Positions 1 to 6,526 of a stretch of DNA of 27,843 bases are shown here, piece after piece. This DNA is from Flavobacterium sp. (GTDB lineage: Bacteria; Bacteroidota; Bacteroidia; Flavobacteriales; Flavobacteriaceae). The notes under the pieces are model-generated. The model was given only the letters and a program-made list of their open reading frames with translations, did not search any database and was not told the DNA's origin. The number at the start of each line of letters is the position of its first letter. Position 1 is the first letter of the stretch. The stretch lies in NCBI GenBank assembly GCA_030151565.1, contig JASLDM010000130.1:1-27843 (forward strand). The letters run 5' to 3'. The translations under genes were made by a program, and so were the position numbers.

Positions 1-259
1 CAGCTGCATTTTCTTCATTCATCAGCGACAACTCCAACAGCTCTTCAAGCGACAACTCATTTCCACTAATTAAATCTATAAAACCATTTGCTCCATTTGT
101 CATCGATTTTAACTCCCCCGCTGACTGCATTAACTCCGAAAAATTCACACTATATTTAAACTCAAATTCTTCGTTCTCAAACACATTCATTTCTTCTGTC
201 ATGACACACGACTGAAAAAACAAACTGACAGCAATCAATAGTAAATAAACCTTCTTCAT
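1..259 (-). CDS. Putative lipoprotein of unknown function (partial, C-terminus outside window)
   Basis: This reading frame is open from an ATG at 257-259 to the left edge, giving 86 residues; the rest lies outside the window. The N-terminus is a short basic stretch, a hydrophobic core and then LFFQSC, a type II signal peptide with the lipidated Cys at residue 18, so the product should be a membrane-anchored lipoprotein exposed to the periplasm or cell surface. After the lipobox the visible part is acidic (several Glu-Glu pairs) and predicted helical, with no motif I recognise. A perfect -10 element (TATCTTTG on the minus strand) lies about 15 bp upstream, giving a very short leader. The gene is transcribed away from clpS-prmA as a separate unit. 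Lipoprotein status is well supported; the function is unknown. Confidence 0.75.
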   Translation of the reverse strand, partial: MKKVYLLLIAVSLFFQSCVMTEEMNVFENEEFEFKYSVNFSELMQSAGELKSMTNGANGFIDLISGNELSLEELLELSLMNEENAA

Positions 260-274
260 TTTTTTATTTTTCCC

Positions 275-282
275 CAAAGATA
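275..282 (-). promoter_or_regulatory. -10 element for the partial lipoprotein gene
   Basis: On the minus strand this reads TATCTTTG, a full match to the Bacteroidota TAnnTTTG element. It lies 15 bp upstream of the ATG at 259, so transcription would start only about 9 nt before the start codon. No TTG is found at the usual spacing, so only the -10 is supported. Confidence 0.45.
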
Positions 283-409
283 TCATTTATTCCAAGTAAA
301 CAGAATTCAATCATTGCTGAAAACAATAGAAAAGCGTCTATTCCTTTTACTCAATAATTACTACTTTCTATAAAAAATCCTACAATTTAGATGAAAAAAA
401 CATTTTTTC

Positions 410-685
410 TTATACTAATTCTGCACTTAATCCCGCATCTAAAAGTTGCAAGCATAGTGGCTTTAGTTTTTTAAACTCCCCTGTTTTCACAGTACATTTC
501 CCCTTATAATGGACTAAAAGCGCACATTGTTCCGCTTGCTCAGAGGTATGGTCACAAACTTTTACAAGCGTTTCTATCACATGATCAAATGTATTCACAT
601 CATCATTATACAAAACGATTTCACTTTCGCCAGATAACAATTCATCAATATGAACTTCTTCTAAAACTTTTTCTTGTGTACTCAT
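410..685 (-). CDS. clpS: ATP-dependent Clp protease adaptor ClpS
   Basis: ClpS is a small cytoplasmic adaptor. It binds proteins carrying N-degron residues and hands them to the N-terminal domain of ClpA/ClpC for degradation by ClpP. The 91-residue length is typical. The family core is visible: YNDDVNTFDHV at residues 26-36 (the Asn-Asp part of the substrate pocket), then a helix and the LVHYKGKC segment with His59. A flexible acidic N-terminus of about 20 residues precedes the core, as expected. The gene starts 11 bp after the prmA stop, on the same strand, so the two are almost certainly cotranscribed. I see no strong terminator after the stop, only an AT-rich run of A then T. Confidence 0.93.
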   Translation of the reverse strand: MSTQEKVLEEVHIDELLSGESEIVLYNDDVNTFDHVIETLVKVCDHTSEQAEQCALLVHYKGKCTVKTGEFKKLKPLCLQLLDAGLSAELV

Positions 686-696
686 TTTTTATTCGA

Positions 697-1536
697 TTAA
701 GCTTTAATAAACTTTAATGAAACCCAATTATTTTTTTCTAATTGACTTACATAGGACATCCCTTCAGCTTGAGCTGCTTTTTGGATATGAGGAATATCTT
801 CTACATAGAAGCCACTGAAATAGATTTCACCTCCAGACTTCAAACAATTCCCATAAATAGCCATATCTTTTAGTAGAATATTTCTATTAATATTCGCTAA
901 AATAACATCAAATACAGGCATTGTTGGCAGCAAACTTGCATCCCCTTCAAAAACTTCAATAACTGAACAATTATTTCTAGAGGCATTCTCTATAGAATTC
1001 AAATAACACCAATTATCTATGTCAATTGCTGTTACTTTTTTAGCTCCGCGCATTTCAGCTAAAATCGCTAAAATCGCTGTTCCACATCCCATATCCAACA
1101 CAACTTTGTCCTGCATATCATTTTGTAAAATATGACGTGTCATCATAAAAGTGGTTTCGTGATGACCAGTACCAAAGCTCATTTTCGGCTCGATTACTAT
1201 ATCATACTTAGCATTTGTTTTTTCGTGAAATGGAGCTCTAATGTAACAATCACCATCAACATCTATTGGATCAAAATTCTTTTCCCACTCTTCATTCCAA
1301 TTTACCTGCTCTATTGCTTCCTTTCTATAAGTAATGATAAAGTGTTCTGACTGCAAAATCTGAATATCTTCTAAAATATCTGCCGTCCATAACTCACTTT
1401 GCACATAAGCACTCACCCCCGTTTCAGTTTCTTGAAAACTTTCAAATGCCTTCTCTCCCAGTTCTGCAATTAAAATTTCAGTACCTAACTCTTTAGGTTC
1501 TACATTAAAATGGTAAGCTATATAAGATAAATTCAT
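697..1536 (-). CDS. prmA: Ribosomal protein L11 methyltransferase PrmA
   Basis: PrmA is a cytoplasmic SAM-dependent methyltransferase that trimethylates amino groups of ribosomal protein L11. The 279-residue length fits the shorter Bacteroidota form. Visible signatures are FGTGHHETT at residues 121-129, the diagnostic PrmA motif before the catalytic domain, and the SAM-binding loop DMGCGTA at 148-154, followed by the acidic AIDID end of beta strand 2 and the NINRNIL motif IV. The N-terminal part before about residue 95 is the L11-recognition domain. It is the first gene of the prmA-clpS pair. The upstream intergenic region (1537-1647) contains a hairpin and the divergent porin promoter; I could not find a convincing promoter for prmA itself. 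Confidence 0.95.
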   Translation of the reverse strand: MNLSYIAYHFNVEPKELGTEILIAELGEKAFESFQETETGVSAYVQSELWTADILEDIQILQSEHFIITYRKEAIEQVNWNEEWEKNFDPIDVDGDCYIRAPFHEKTNAKYDIVIEPKMSFGTGHHETTFMMTRHILQNDMQDKVVLDMGCGTAILAILAEMRGAKKVTAIDIDNWCYLNSIENASRNNCSVIEVFEGDASLLPTMPVFDVILANINRNILLKDMAIYGNCLKSGGEIYFSGFYVEDIPHIQKAAQAEGMSYVSQLEKNNWVSLKFIKA

Positions 1537-1570
1537 GATTAGATAATATTCTTAACAATAAATTAATATT

Positions 1571-1600
1571 ACAGAAAGGTTCTCGTAACCTTCTGTTTTT
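1571..1600 (+). terminator. Terminator-like hairpin between divergent prmA and porin
   Basis: The arms ACAGAAAGGTT and AACCTTCTGT pair with one bulged A around a five-base loop and are followed on the plus strand by TTTTT. This is the form of a plus-strand intrinsic terminator, but no plus-strand gene lies upstream in the window. It could instead be a leader hairpin of prmA mRNA or block transcription coming from the left. The T-run overlaps the -35 of the porin promoter. Confidence 0.5.
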
Positions 1601-1627
1601 GATAGCACAAAAATAAGATTAGTTTTG
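1599..1627 (+). promoter_or_regulatory. Promoter of the porin gene (TTG-N18-TAGTTTTG)
   Basis: The -35 TTG is at 1599-1601 and the -10 TAGTTTTG at 1620-1627, separated by 18 bp. This is a full match to the Bacteroidota housekeeping promoter. The -10 ends 20 bp before the porin ATG. Confidence 0.7.
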
Positions 1628-1647
1628 CACTTTCTAACAACACACCT

Positions 1648-2874
1648 ATGAAAAACATCTACTTATTCGTACTTTTTCTTTTTTGTAGTGCTTCGTACGC
1701 ACAAATTGTTAAAAATACAGCAAAAGATAACGATTTGAAACTATCTTCGCTTCCTTACTATAGTTATGGTAAAGGCTTAGGAATTACTTCAGCCGATAGT
1801 ATCTTTCAATTAAACATTCGTTTTAGAATGCAAAATCGACTTACTTTTATCAAAAACGAAGATGATGATTTAAAATATGATGCTCATATTCGTAGACTTC
1901 GCTTGCGTTTTGACGGATATGTTGGAAATCCACATTTTCTTTATGTATTACAGCTCTCATTTGCCCCAGGCGATGTTGGAGAAATAGAAGAAGGTAAAAA
2001 CCTTAACATCATTCGAGACGCCGCTTTAATATATCGTCCAAATAAACATTGGAGCTTTACGTTCGGTCAAACAAAGCTTCCTGGAAACCGCCAAAGAGTA
2101 AATTCATCAGGAGCATTACAGCTTACAGACAGATCAATCAACAATGCTAAATTCAACATCGATCGTGATTTTGGAGTTCAAGCCTATTATGCACATCAGA
2201 AGAAAGATGAATTTTCATTTAATGTTAAGACAGCACTTAGTACAGGGCAAGGAAGAAACTGGACAGGAAAAGAATCTAACAGTTATGCTTTAACTGGTAG
2301 ATTAGAATTTTTACCATTTGGAACGTTCTCTAAAGGCGGAGAGTTCTTTGAGGGAGATCTCGCTCGTGAAAAAACTTTAAAAGCAATGCTTTCCGGGACT
2401 TATTACCATAATAACAATGCAAAACAAAGTCAAGGTCAATTAGGCGACAAACTCTTCCAAGAAAAAAACTTTGATGGTCTTTTATTAGATGTAATTGCAA
2501 AATACCAAGGTTGGGCCGGGATGGTTGCTTTTATGAGTAGAGTTACCGATGATCCGATTGCTTATGAAACTCCTACCGATCTTAATTCCAAATATAATTA
2601 TGTCTTTGCCGGTCACGGGATGGACTACCAATTAAGTTATATTTTCCCTAATGACTATGAAATAATTGGGCGTTACTCAAACCAACGTGTTCAAAAAGAA
2701 CTTTTTCAAAAGAATATACCAAACACCAAACAACTTAGTCTAGGAGTCACTAAATACTTGTGGGAGCACGCTTTTAAAATACAATCTGAACTTACCTATG
2801 ATCATTTACAATTCAATAATGGTCCTAGCAAAAACAATTGGTATTTTAGAATGCAATTTGAAATTGGTATTTAA
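1648..2874 (+). CDS. Phosphate-selective-type porin (OprO/OprP family)
   Basis: This is an outer-membrane beta-barrel protein, probably a trimeric porin for anions such as phosphate or polyphosphate, although substrate cannot be read from sequence. A signal peptide is clear (residues 1-18, cleavage before Gln19). The 408-residue product has the alternating aromatic/polar strands of a barrel. Recognisable family features are the early strand with FRMQNRLTF, the RRLRLRFDGYVGNPHFLYVLQLSF strand pair, and the FTFGQTKLPGNRQR segment that in OprO/OprP-like porins follows the first strands. The C-terminus MQFEIGI is a terminal strand. It has its own strong promoter and is probably monocistronic. The following lipoprotein gene has a separate promoter starting inside the last codons of this one. 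The family is confident, the specificity is not. Confidence 0.82.
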   Translation: MKNIYLFVLFLFCSASYAQIVKNTAKDNDLKLSSLPYYSYGKGLGITSADSIFQLNIRFRMQNRLTFIKNEDDDLKYDAHIRRLRLRFDGYVGNPHFLYVLQLSFAPGDVGEIEEGKNLNIIRDAALIYRPNKHWSFTFGQTKLPGNRQRVNSSGALQLTDRSINNAKFNIDRDFGVQAYYAHQKKDEFSFNVKTALSTGQGRNWTGKESNSYALTGRLEFLPFGTFSKGGEFFEGDLAREKTLKAMLSGTYYHNNNAKQSQGQLGDKLFQEKNFDGLLLDVIAKYQGWAGMVAFMSRVTDDPIAYETPTDLNSKYNYVFAGHGMDYQLSYIFPNDYEIIGRYSNQRVQKELFQKNIPNTKQLSLGVTKYLWEHAFKIQSELTYDHLQFNNGPSKNNWYFRMQFEIGI

Positions 2875-2895
2875 TCAACTTTTTTAGTACATTTG
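2864..2895 (+). promoter_or_regulatory. Promoter of the first paralogous lipoprotein
   Basis: TTG at 2864-2866 (inside the last codons of the porin gene) and TACATTTG at 2888-2895 are spaced 21 bp apart. The -10 ends 25 bp upstream of the ATG at 2921. Confidence 0.6.
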
Positions 2896-2920
2896 TGTTA
2901 AAATATAAAAAGAATTAACT

Positions 2921-3394
2921 ATGTTAAAAAGAATTATCACCCTTAGTTTTGCTTCTGCGCTTGTATTTGTAAGCTGTAAAGACAAAAACACAACTCCAGA
3001 AACTGTAGTTGAAGAAGAAGTTGTAGAAGTTACAGAACCTGAAACTTCAGAAGAATTTAAAATAATTGAGCAAGAAGAAGTAGATCAATTGAATGCTAAA
3101 ATTGAAGCTGACAAATTAACTTCTGAAGAAGCTATTTTAAATGCATACGTACCTAAAGACGAAAGTGCTGAAGGCAATTACAGCTATGTAGTTAAAACAA
3201 TTAGCAGCGACGATAAGACTACCGTGTTAGAACTTATTGAAGATGGTAGAATGGACGACTCTATAAGAGCAATAAAAGTTATAATCTCGTTTGCAAAAGA
3301 TAACGGAACTTTAAAAGTTACTGAAATTAAGAAAAGCTATAAATGCTGGGAACGTAGAGGACACCAAGACTGGAGTAGCGCATATTGCTCTTAA
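2921..3394 (+). CDS. Lipoprotein of unknown function, paralogue 1
   Basis: I do not recognise the family. The product has 157 residues and begins with a lipoprotein signal peptide ending VFVSC (Cys19). A low-complexity acidic linker rich in Glu, Val and Thr covers about residues 24-47. A compact domain of about 105 residues follows, ending in a striking Trp/Cys-rich tail: SYKCWERRGHQDW, then Cys156. Cys142 and Cys156 are 14 residues apart, a spacing kept in the paralogue at 3729, so they may form a disulfide in the periplasm. The two share the MLK[RK].ITLSF start, the EEF.I, AILN.Y.PK and LKVT.IK.SY.CWE segments and the closing Cys. It is followed by a strong terminator and preceded by its own promoter, so it is monocistronic. 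Confidence 0.8.
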   Translation: MLKRIITLSFASALVFVSCKDKNTTPETVVEEEVVEVTEPETSEEFKIIEQEEVDQLNAKIEADKLTSEEAILNAYVPKDESAEGNYSYVVKTISSDDKTTVLELIEDGRMDDSIRAIKVIISFAKDNGTLKVTEIKKSYKCWERRGHQDWSSAYCS

Positions 3395-3728
3395 TGTAAT
3401 TGAAAAATATTAATTAAAAATCCAATGATCAAATTACTGAATCATTGGATTTTTTTATTTCAAAGTGTTCCTTAAAAGTATTACTTGATTTTTTTCAAGC
3501 TCTTAAACATCCCAATTCCACTCTAATTTCTATAGCTTGTAGACCTAGCTAAAACGTTTCTATTCTCATCACTTATCCCCTCTCCACATTTTTTCCCAAG
3601 ACCTCCCCTATAACAACTTAAGCATTATATAGATTCAAATGTTAATTTTTAAACATTAACACCAATACTAAGAGTTTTTATTGAATATATTTCACTACCT
3701 TTAATCAACTCTTATAAATCTCATCATT
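3395..3728 (+). other. Intergenic region between the two lipoprotein paralogues (334 bp)
   Basis: No gene is seen here. It holds the terminator of the first paralogue (3416-3457), a weak AT-rich inverted repeat (CTTGA/TCAAG, 3484-3499), a 7-bp inverted repeat TGTTAAT/ATTAACA at 3640-3661, and an imperfect -10 (TACCTTTA, 3696-3703) in front of the second paralogue. The stretch at 3520-3620 is relatively C-rich on this strand and shows no open frame worth reporting. Confidence 0.5.
3416..3457 (+). terminator. Rho-independent terminator after lipoprotein paralogue 1
   Basis: A perfect 11-bp stem AATCCAATGAT / ATCATTGGATT encloses an 11-nt loop and is followed by a run of T. It begins about 22 bp after the stop codon at 3394. 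Confidence 0.88.
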
Positions 3729-4208
3729 ATGCTTAAAAAATGGATCACTCTTAGTTTTCTTTCACTTTTCATTTTTACATCTTGTAAAGATCAAAAAAGC
3801 GAAGAAGTAGCCCCTGTTTTAATCGATACAGTAACTACAAAAGTTGAAATTCCAGAAGTAGAGGAGTTTCGGATTTTAGACGAAACTACCCTTACTTCCT
3901 TAAATCAACGAATCATTAAAGAAAAATTAGCTACTCCTTTGGCTATTTTAAACTCTTACGCTCCTAAAGAGATAAAACCCCTAAATGAAAATTACAAATA
4001 CAAAGTAACTCGCTTGAATTCAGATGAAGGCATAACTATATTAATGCTTATAGAAGAAGGAATAAATGATGATGCATTAAAAGCTCGTAAAATATTAATG
4101 CGTTTGAGTACTGAAAATGATATTTTAAAAGTTACTCAAATAAAAGAAAGTTATCAATGTTGGGAATGGAGAGGTGCTCAAGAATGGAATGCTAATGGTT
4201 GTGAATAA
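3729..4208 (+). CDS. Lipoprotein of unknown function, paralogue 2
   Basis: This 159-residue protein is a diverged tandem copy of the product encoded at 2921-3394. It has the same architecture: a lipoprotein signal ending FIFTSC (Cys19), an acidic/hydrophobic linker, a domain beginning EEFRILDE, and a C-terminal SYQCWEWRGAQEW followed by Cys158. Cys144-Cys158 keeps the 14-residue spacing of the paralogue. In the first copy the linker is nearly all Glu/Val/Thr, while here it is more mixed, so the linker is less constrained than the domain. Only an imperfect -10 (TACCTTTA at 3696-3703) is seen upstream, so its regulation may differ from the first copy. No clear hairpin terminator follows. The function is unknown; it is presumably anchored in the inner or outer membrane facing the periplasm. 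Confidence 0.8.
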   Translation: MLKKWITLSFLSLFIFTSCKDQKSEEVAPVLIDTVTTKVEIPEVEEFRILDETTLTSLNQRIIKEKLATPLAILNSYAPKEIKPLNENYKYKVTRLNSDEGITILMLIEEGINDDALKARKILMRLSTENDILKVTQIKESYQCWEWRGAQEWNANGCE

Positions 4209-4229
4209 TAAATAAACCGCCTTTTTTAC

Positions 4230-4261
4230 TTGTCTTCACCGCTTTTAATTAATTAGATTTG
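4230..4261 (+). promoter_or_regulatory. Promoter of the DUF1569 gene (TTG-N21-TAGATTTG)
   Basis: TTG at 4230-4232 and TAGATTTG at 4254-4261 are 21 bp apart. Transcription would start near 4268, so the mRNA leader would contain all copies of the 13-bp repeat and their extra ATG codons. Confidence 0.6.
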
Positions 4262-4283
4262 CCGTACAAACAAAAACTATTTT

Positions 4284-4329
4284 ATGAATCTAATTTATGA
4301 ATCTAATTTATGAATCTAATTTATGAATC
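4284..4329 (+). repeat. 13-bp tandem repeat carrying the start codon
   Basis: The unit ATGAATCTAATTT occurs three times in a row (starts 4284, 4297, 4310), followed by a partial fourth copy, ATGAATC, at 4323. Each copy begins with an ATG. Because 13 is not a multiple of 3, successive ATGs are in different frames, and only the one at 4310 opens the DUF1569 frame. The ATGs at 4284 and 4297 open nine-codon frames (MNLIYESNL) that stop at TGA codons overlapping the ATG two copies downstream. Confidence 0.95.
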
Positions 4330-4762
4330 CACAACCGCTGAACAATATGTTACAAGAATCAGCAATATTACTCCTGATCAAAAAGTGCTATGGGGAAAAA
4401 TGAATCCTGAACAAGTTTTAGCCCACTTAAATGTTATGTTTGATATGGCTTATACAGATTCGTATCCAAAGTCAAATGTTATCAAAATAGTTCTACTCAA
4501 ATTATTCGTAAAGCAAACCGTAGTTGGCCCTAAACCTTATAAAAGAAATATCCCTACTGCTCCGGAATTTAAAATCAGTAAAACGGTACAGTTTGAAGAC
4601 GAAAAACAAAAATTAATCAACGCCATACGTAAAGTCCCTAAATTGGGGTCTAGTTATTTTGAAGGTAAAGAATCCTTAAGTTTCGGTAAACTAACTGCTT
4701 TAGAATGGCATCAACTCTTCAGTAAACACATCGAACACCACTTACAACAATTAGGTGTTTAA
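4310..4762 (+). CDS. DUF1569 / DinB-like four-helix protein
   Basis: The 150-residue protein resembles the DUF1569 branch of the DinB/YfiT-like metalloenzyme superfamily: small helical bundles, usually binding a divalent metal through three His. Candidate ligands are visible: His39 in MNPEQVLAHLNVMF and the C-terminal H140-x3-H144 pair in HIEHHLQQLG. That is the expected placement, one His in helix 2 and two near the end. Many members have no assigned reaction; some are thiol-dependent transferases. No signal peptide, so cytoplasmic. I chose the start at 4310 because it is the only ATG of the repeat cluster that opens this frame, and the first seven residues are encoded by the repeat. The gene ends at a strong bidirectional terminator. 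The family is fairly sure, the activity unknown. Confidence 0.78.
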   Translation: MNLIYESTTAEQYVTRISNITPDQKVLWGKMNPEQVLAHLNVMFDMAYTDSYPKSNVIKIVLLKLFVKQTVVGPKPYKRNIPTAPEFKISKTVQFEDEKQKLINAIRKVPKLGSSYFEGKESLSFGKLTALEWHQLFSKHIEHHLQQLGV

Positions 4763-4764
4763 AA

Positions 4765-4801
4765 AAAAGTCCCCAATACAATCATTGTATTGGGGACTTT
4801 T
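4765..4801. terminator. Bidirectional terminator between DUF1569 gene and 4828-5058 gene
   Basis: A nearly perfect palindrome has 18-base arms, AAAAGTCCCCAATACAAT and its complement, around a single C. The A-run at the left and T-run at the right allow it to end transcription from both convergent genes. Confidence 0.9.
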
Positions 4802-4827
4802 AATATATAAGGTCAACAAACAACCTA

Positions 4828-5058
4828 TTATTCTTGTTCTTTAGGAGTATCTTCAATTTTTCCAATATTCATATTTGGAAACTTTTTTTGAATAGACTGT
4901 AAAGCAAATTCATTAATCTCCATCATAGCCTCTTGACTTGGCAATTTTAAATGCTCTGCATTATGTTTCATCATTTCTTCTAAAAGAATTTGCGTTCTTA
5001 ATAGTTGAAAATTCAAATCAATGATTTGTCCTGCTACGTCAATATCACCTAACTTCAT
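4828..5058 (-). CDS. Small protein of unknown function (76 aa)
   Basis: I do not recognise this protein. It is 76 residues, has no signal peptide or membrane segment, and is predicted mostly helical. An amphipathic region (about 8-55, with LNFQLLRTQILLEEMMK) is followed by a short polar tail ending PKEQE, so a small coiled-coil or dimeric helical protein is plausible. A full -10 match (TATTTTTG on the minus strand, 5104-5111) lies about 45 bp upstream, and the bidirectional terminator at 4765-4801 follows. A defined promoter, a proper ATG and a terminator argue that it is a real gene and not a chance frame. Its neighbours give no functional hint. Confidence 0.62.
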   Translation of the reverse strand: MKLGDIDVAGQIIDLNFQLLRTQILLEEMMKHNAEHLKLPSQEAMMEINEFALQSIQKKFPNMNIGKIEDTPKEQE

Positions 5059-5100
5059 ACTTTTTTTATATTTTAAATTTATATTTCACTCTTCGGTTCG

Positions 5101-5128
5101 AATCAAAAATAAGGAAGTATTTTTGATT
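5101..5128. promoter_or_regulatory. 11-bp inverted repeat with outward-facing -10 elements
   Basis: AATCAAAAATA (5101-5111) and TATTTTTGATT (5118-5128) are exact reverse complements separated by six bases. Each arm contains TATTTTTG, read outward on opposite strands: the minus-strand copy serves the gene at 4828-5058, while the plus-strand copy points at the 3' end of the nitroreductase gene. It could be an operator, a divergent promoter or both. Confidence 0.5.
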
Positions 5129-5238
5129 ATCTAATAAAAAGTTGAAGAATAAATTTATTGAACTCAAAAAAAACAACGATTTCGAATTGTCTTAAATATT
5201 TGTAATTCGATCTAATTATTACCTAGAGAAATTCCGTG

Positions 5239-5874
5239 TTATTTTATTTCATGAAAAAATTGTTCCTCAGGTTGTCTTACTTTTTTCATATTGACCAACC
5301 AGTCTCCAGAAGAATCTCGATATCCCAAAGGTACCACTACAACTGATTTCAGCCCTTTCGACTTTAAATCCAAGATACGATCATATGCATCTACATCAAA
5401 CCCTTCCATAGGAGTTGCATCAACTTTTAACTCAGCAGCAGCAGCTAAAGCCATACCAAATGATATATATACTTGTCTTGCTGTATGATCAAAATTATCT
5501 TTATCATCTCTATTCAAGTACATCGCTTTTAAACTATCCGTATATGTATTAAACCTACCTCGCTCTAGTCCTCTTTCATCTGTAGTTCTATTGTAAATAG
5601 CATCAATACGTGCCTCTGTATATGTATCCCAAGCTGCAAAAACCAATAAATGAGAACAATCCGCAATTTGTTGTTGATTCATAGAAAAAGGAACTAACTC
5701 TTGTTTTAATTCTTGATTCGTAATTACAAAAATCTCATATGGTTGAAGCCCAGAAGACGAAGGAGCCAAATGAGCAGCTTTTAATATTTGTTGCAAATCA
5801 TTTTCAGATATTTTTTTTAAAGGATCAAACTTTTTAACTGCATATCTCCATTCTAATGCTTCTATAAGTTTCAT
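5239..5874 (-). CDS. NAD(P)H-dependent nitroreductase family oxidoreductase
   Basis: This is an FMN-dependent cytoplasmic oxidoreductase of the NfsB/FRase-like branch of the nitroreductase superfamily, which reduces nitro compounds, quinones or flavins using NAD(P)H. The 211-residue length is standard. FMN-binding signatures are seen: RYAVKKFD at residues 10-17 (phosphate-binding Arg/Lys), APSSSGLQP at 37-45, and a C-terminal VVVVPLGYRDSSGDW strand with the GYR segment common to the family. The central QVYISFGMALAAAAELKVDATPMEGF region matches the helix and loop over the flavin. It stands alone between long spacers; I find no convincing promoter in the 165 bp upstream and no hairpin directly downstream. 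The physiological substrate is unknown. Confidence 0.88.
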   Translation of the reverse strand: MKLIEALEWRYAVKKFDPLKKISENDLQQILKAAHLAPSSSGLQPYEIFVITNQELKQELVPFSMNQQQIADCSHLLVFAAWDTYTEARIDAIYNRTTDERGLERGRFNTYTDSLKAMYLNRDDKDNFDHTARQVYISFGMALAAAAELKVDATPMEGFDVDAYDRILDLKSKGLKSVVVVPLGYRDSSGDWLVNMKKVRQPEEQFFHEIK

Positions 5875-5984
5875 TTTTTCTATTTTAAACGTTTTATATT
5901 AATTTAGACTACAATTTACTACAAAAAGCAGTTATTCGTTATTTTTTAAGAGAGATTAATCTTTATTTAACCTCCCATTATAAA

Positions 5985-6030
5985 TACAAAATAAAAAAAG
6001 CGACCAAAAGGCCGCTTTTTTTATTTTGTA
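5985..6030 (-). terminator. Terminator of the NlpE-like lipoprotein gene
   Basis: A long palindrome, TACAAAATAAAAAAAGCG and its complement, encloses the centre ACCAAAAGGC. In the minus-strand transcript the inner stem extends as AGCGGCC/GGUCGCU with a G-U pair, whereas the plus-strand transcript would have an A-C mismatch. It therefore suits the minus-strand gene ending at 6040. Confidence 0.85.
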
Positions 6031-6039
6031 TTTATTGTT

Positions 6040-6474
6040 TTATTGTTTTTGTAAAACATAATGTTCAGCTAATGCTCCTGTAATTTCATTACCATCTAAA
6101 TCTAAATACTTAACAGCATTTTCAACTACTCCTAATTTTTTAGCAACCTCAGCTTGTTCATTGTCTTTAAGTGTGACAACATTATTTAAAAGAGACCAAA
6201 CTCCAGTTTCTTTAAACTCTTCACCCTTTCCTTTTTCACCTAAATACACAGAAGTAATTTCATAGGTATTGTCTGAATTTAACGCAACAGTTGTTTTAAT
6301 CCCTTCACAATCTGCGCAAGGCAAAATCCCTTCATAATTACCTACAACTACATTCAAATCTGTTTCAGCAACTACTTCCGTTGATGTTTCAACTTCATTT
6401 GAAGCTTCTTTTTTCTGATTACAAGAAACCAAAACACTAGCAACTAATGCTAAAGATAAAAATACTTTTTTCAT
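6040..6474 (-). CDS. NlpE-like (copper resistance N-terminal domain) lipoprotein
   Basis: The 144-residue protein starts with a lipoprotein signal peptide ending SVLVSC (Cys18), a Glu/Thr/Val-rich linker to about residue 40, and then a small beta-barrel domain. That domain contains GNYEGILPCADCEGIKTTV, the hallmark CxxC segment (Cys53, Cys56) of the NlpE N-terminal domain, followed by NSDNTYEITSVYLGE and FKETGVWSL. In Escherichia coli NlpE is an outer-membrane lipoprotein that signals copper or adhesion stress to Cpx; here only the domain resemblance is seen, and no Cpx system is nearby. The CxxC could bind a metal or sense redox state. The gene lies 52 bp downstream of the siderophore-interacting gene on the same strand, so they might share a transcript. 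Its own terminator is at 5985-6030. Confidence 0.85.
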   Translation of the reverse strand: MKKVFLSLALVASVLVSCNQKKEASNEVETSTEVVAETDLNVVVGNYEGILPCADCEGIKTTVALNSDNTYEITSVYLGEKGKGEEFKETGVWSLLNNVVTLKDNEQAEVAKKLGVVENAVKYLDLDGNEITGALAEHYVLQKQ

Positions 6475-6526
6475 ATTGTTTAATTTTTTACTATATCATA
6501 CGAAAACCGTGCCATTTGCTTTAATT

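Noticed and set aside
1132..1350. 72-codon plus-strand frame inside prmA
   Set aside because: Lies wholly antisense to the conserved PrmA core; composition is that of a reverse-frame artefact.
3484..3499. CTTGA/TCAAG hairpin with a T loop
   Set aside because: Only 5 bp and AT-rich, no T-run after it, and a strong terminator already lies just upstream.
5903..5911. TTTAGACTA upstream of the nitroreductase gene, similar to the dyad at 7426
   Set aside because: The second half of the dyad is broken (CTAC rather than CTAA) and there is no clear promoter beside it; most likely chance.
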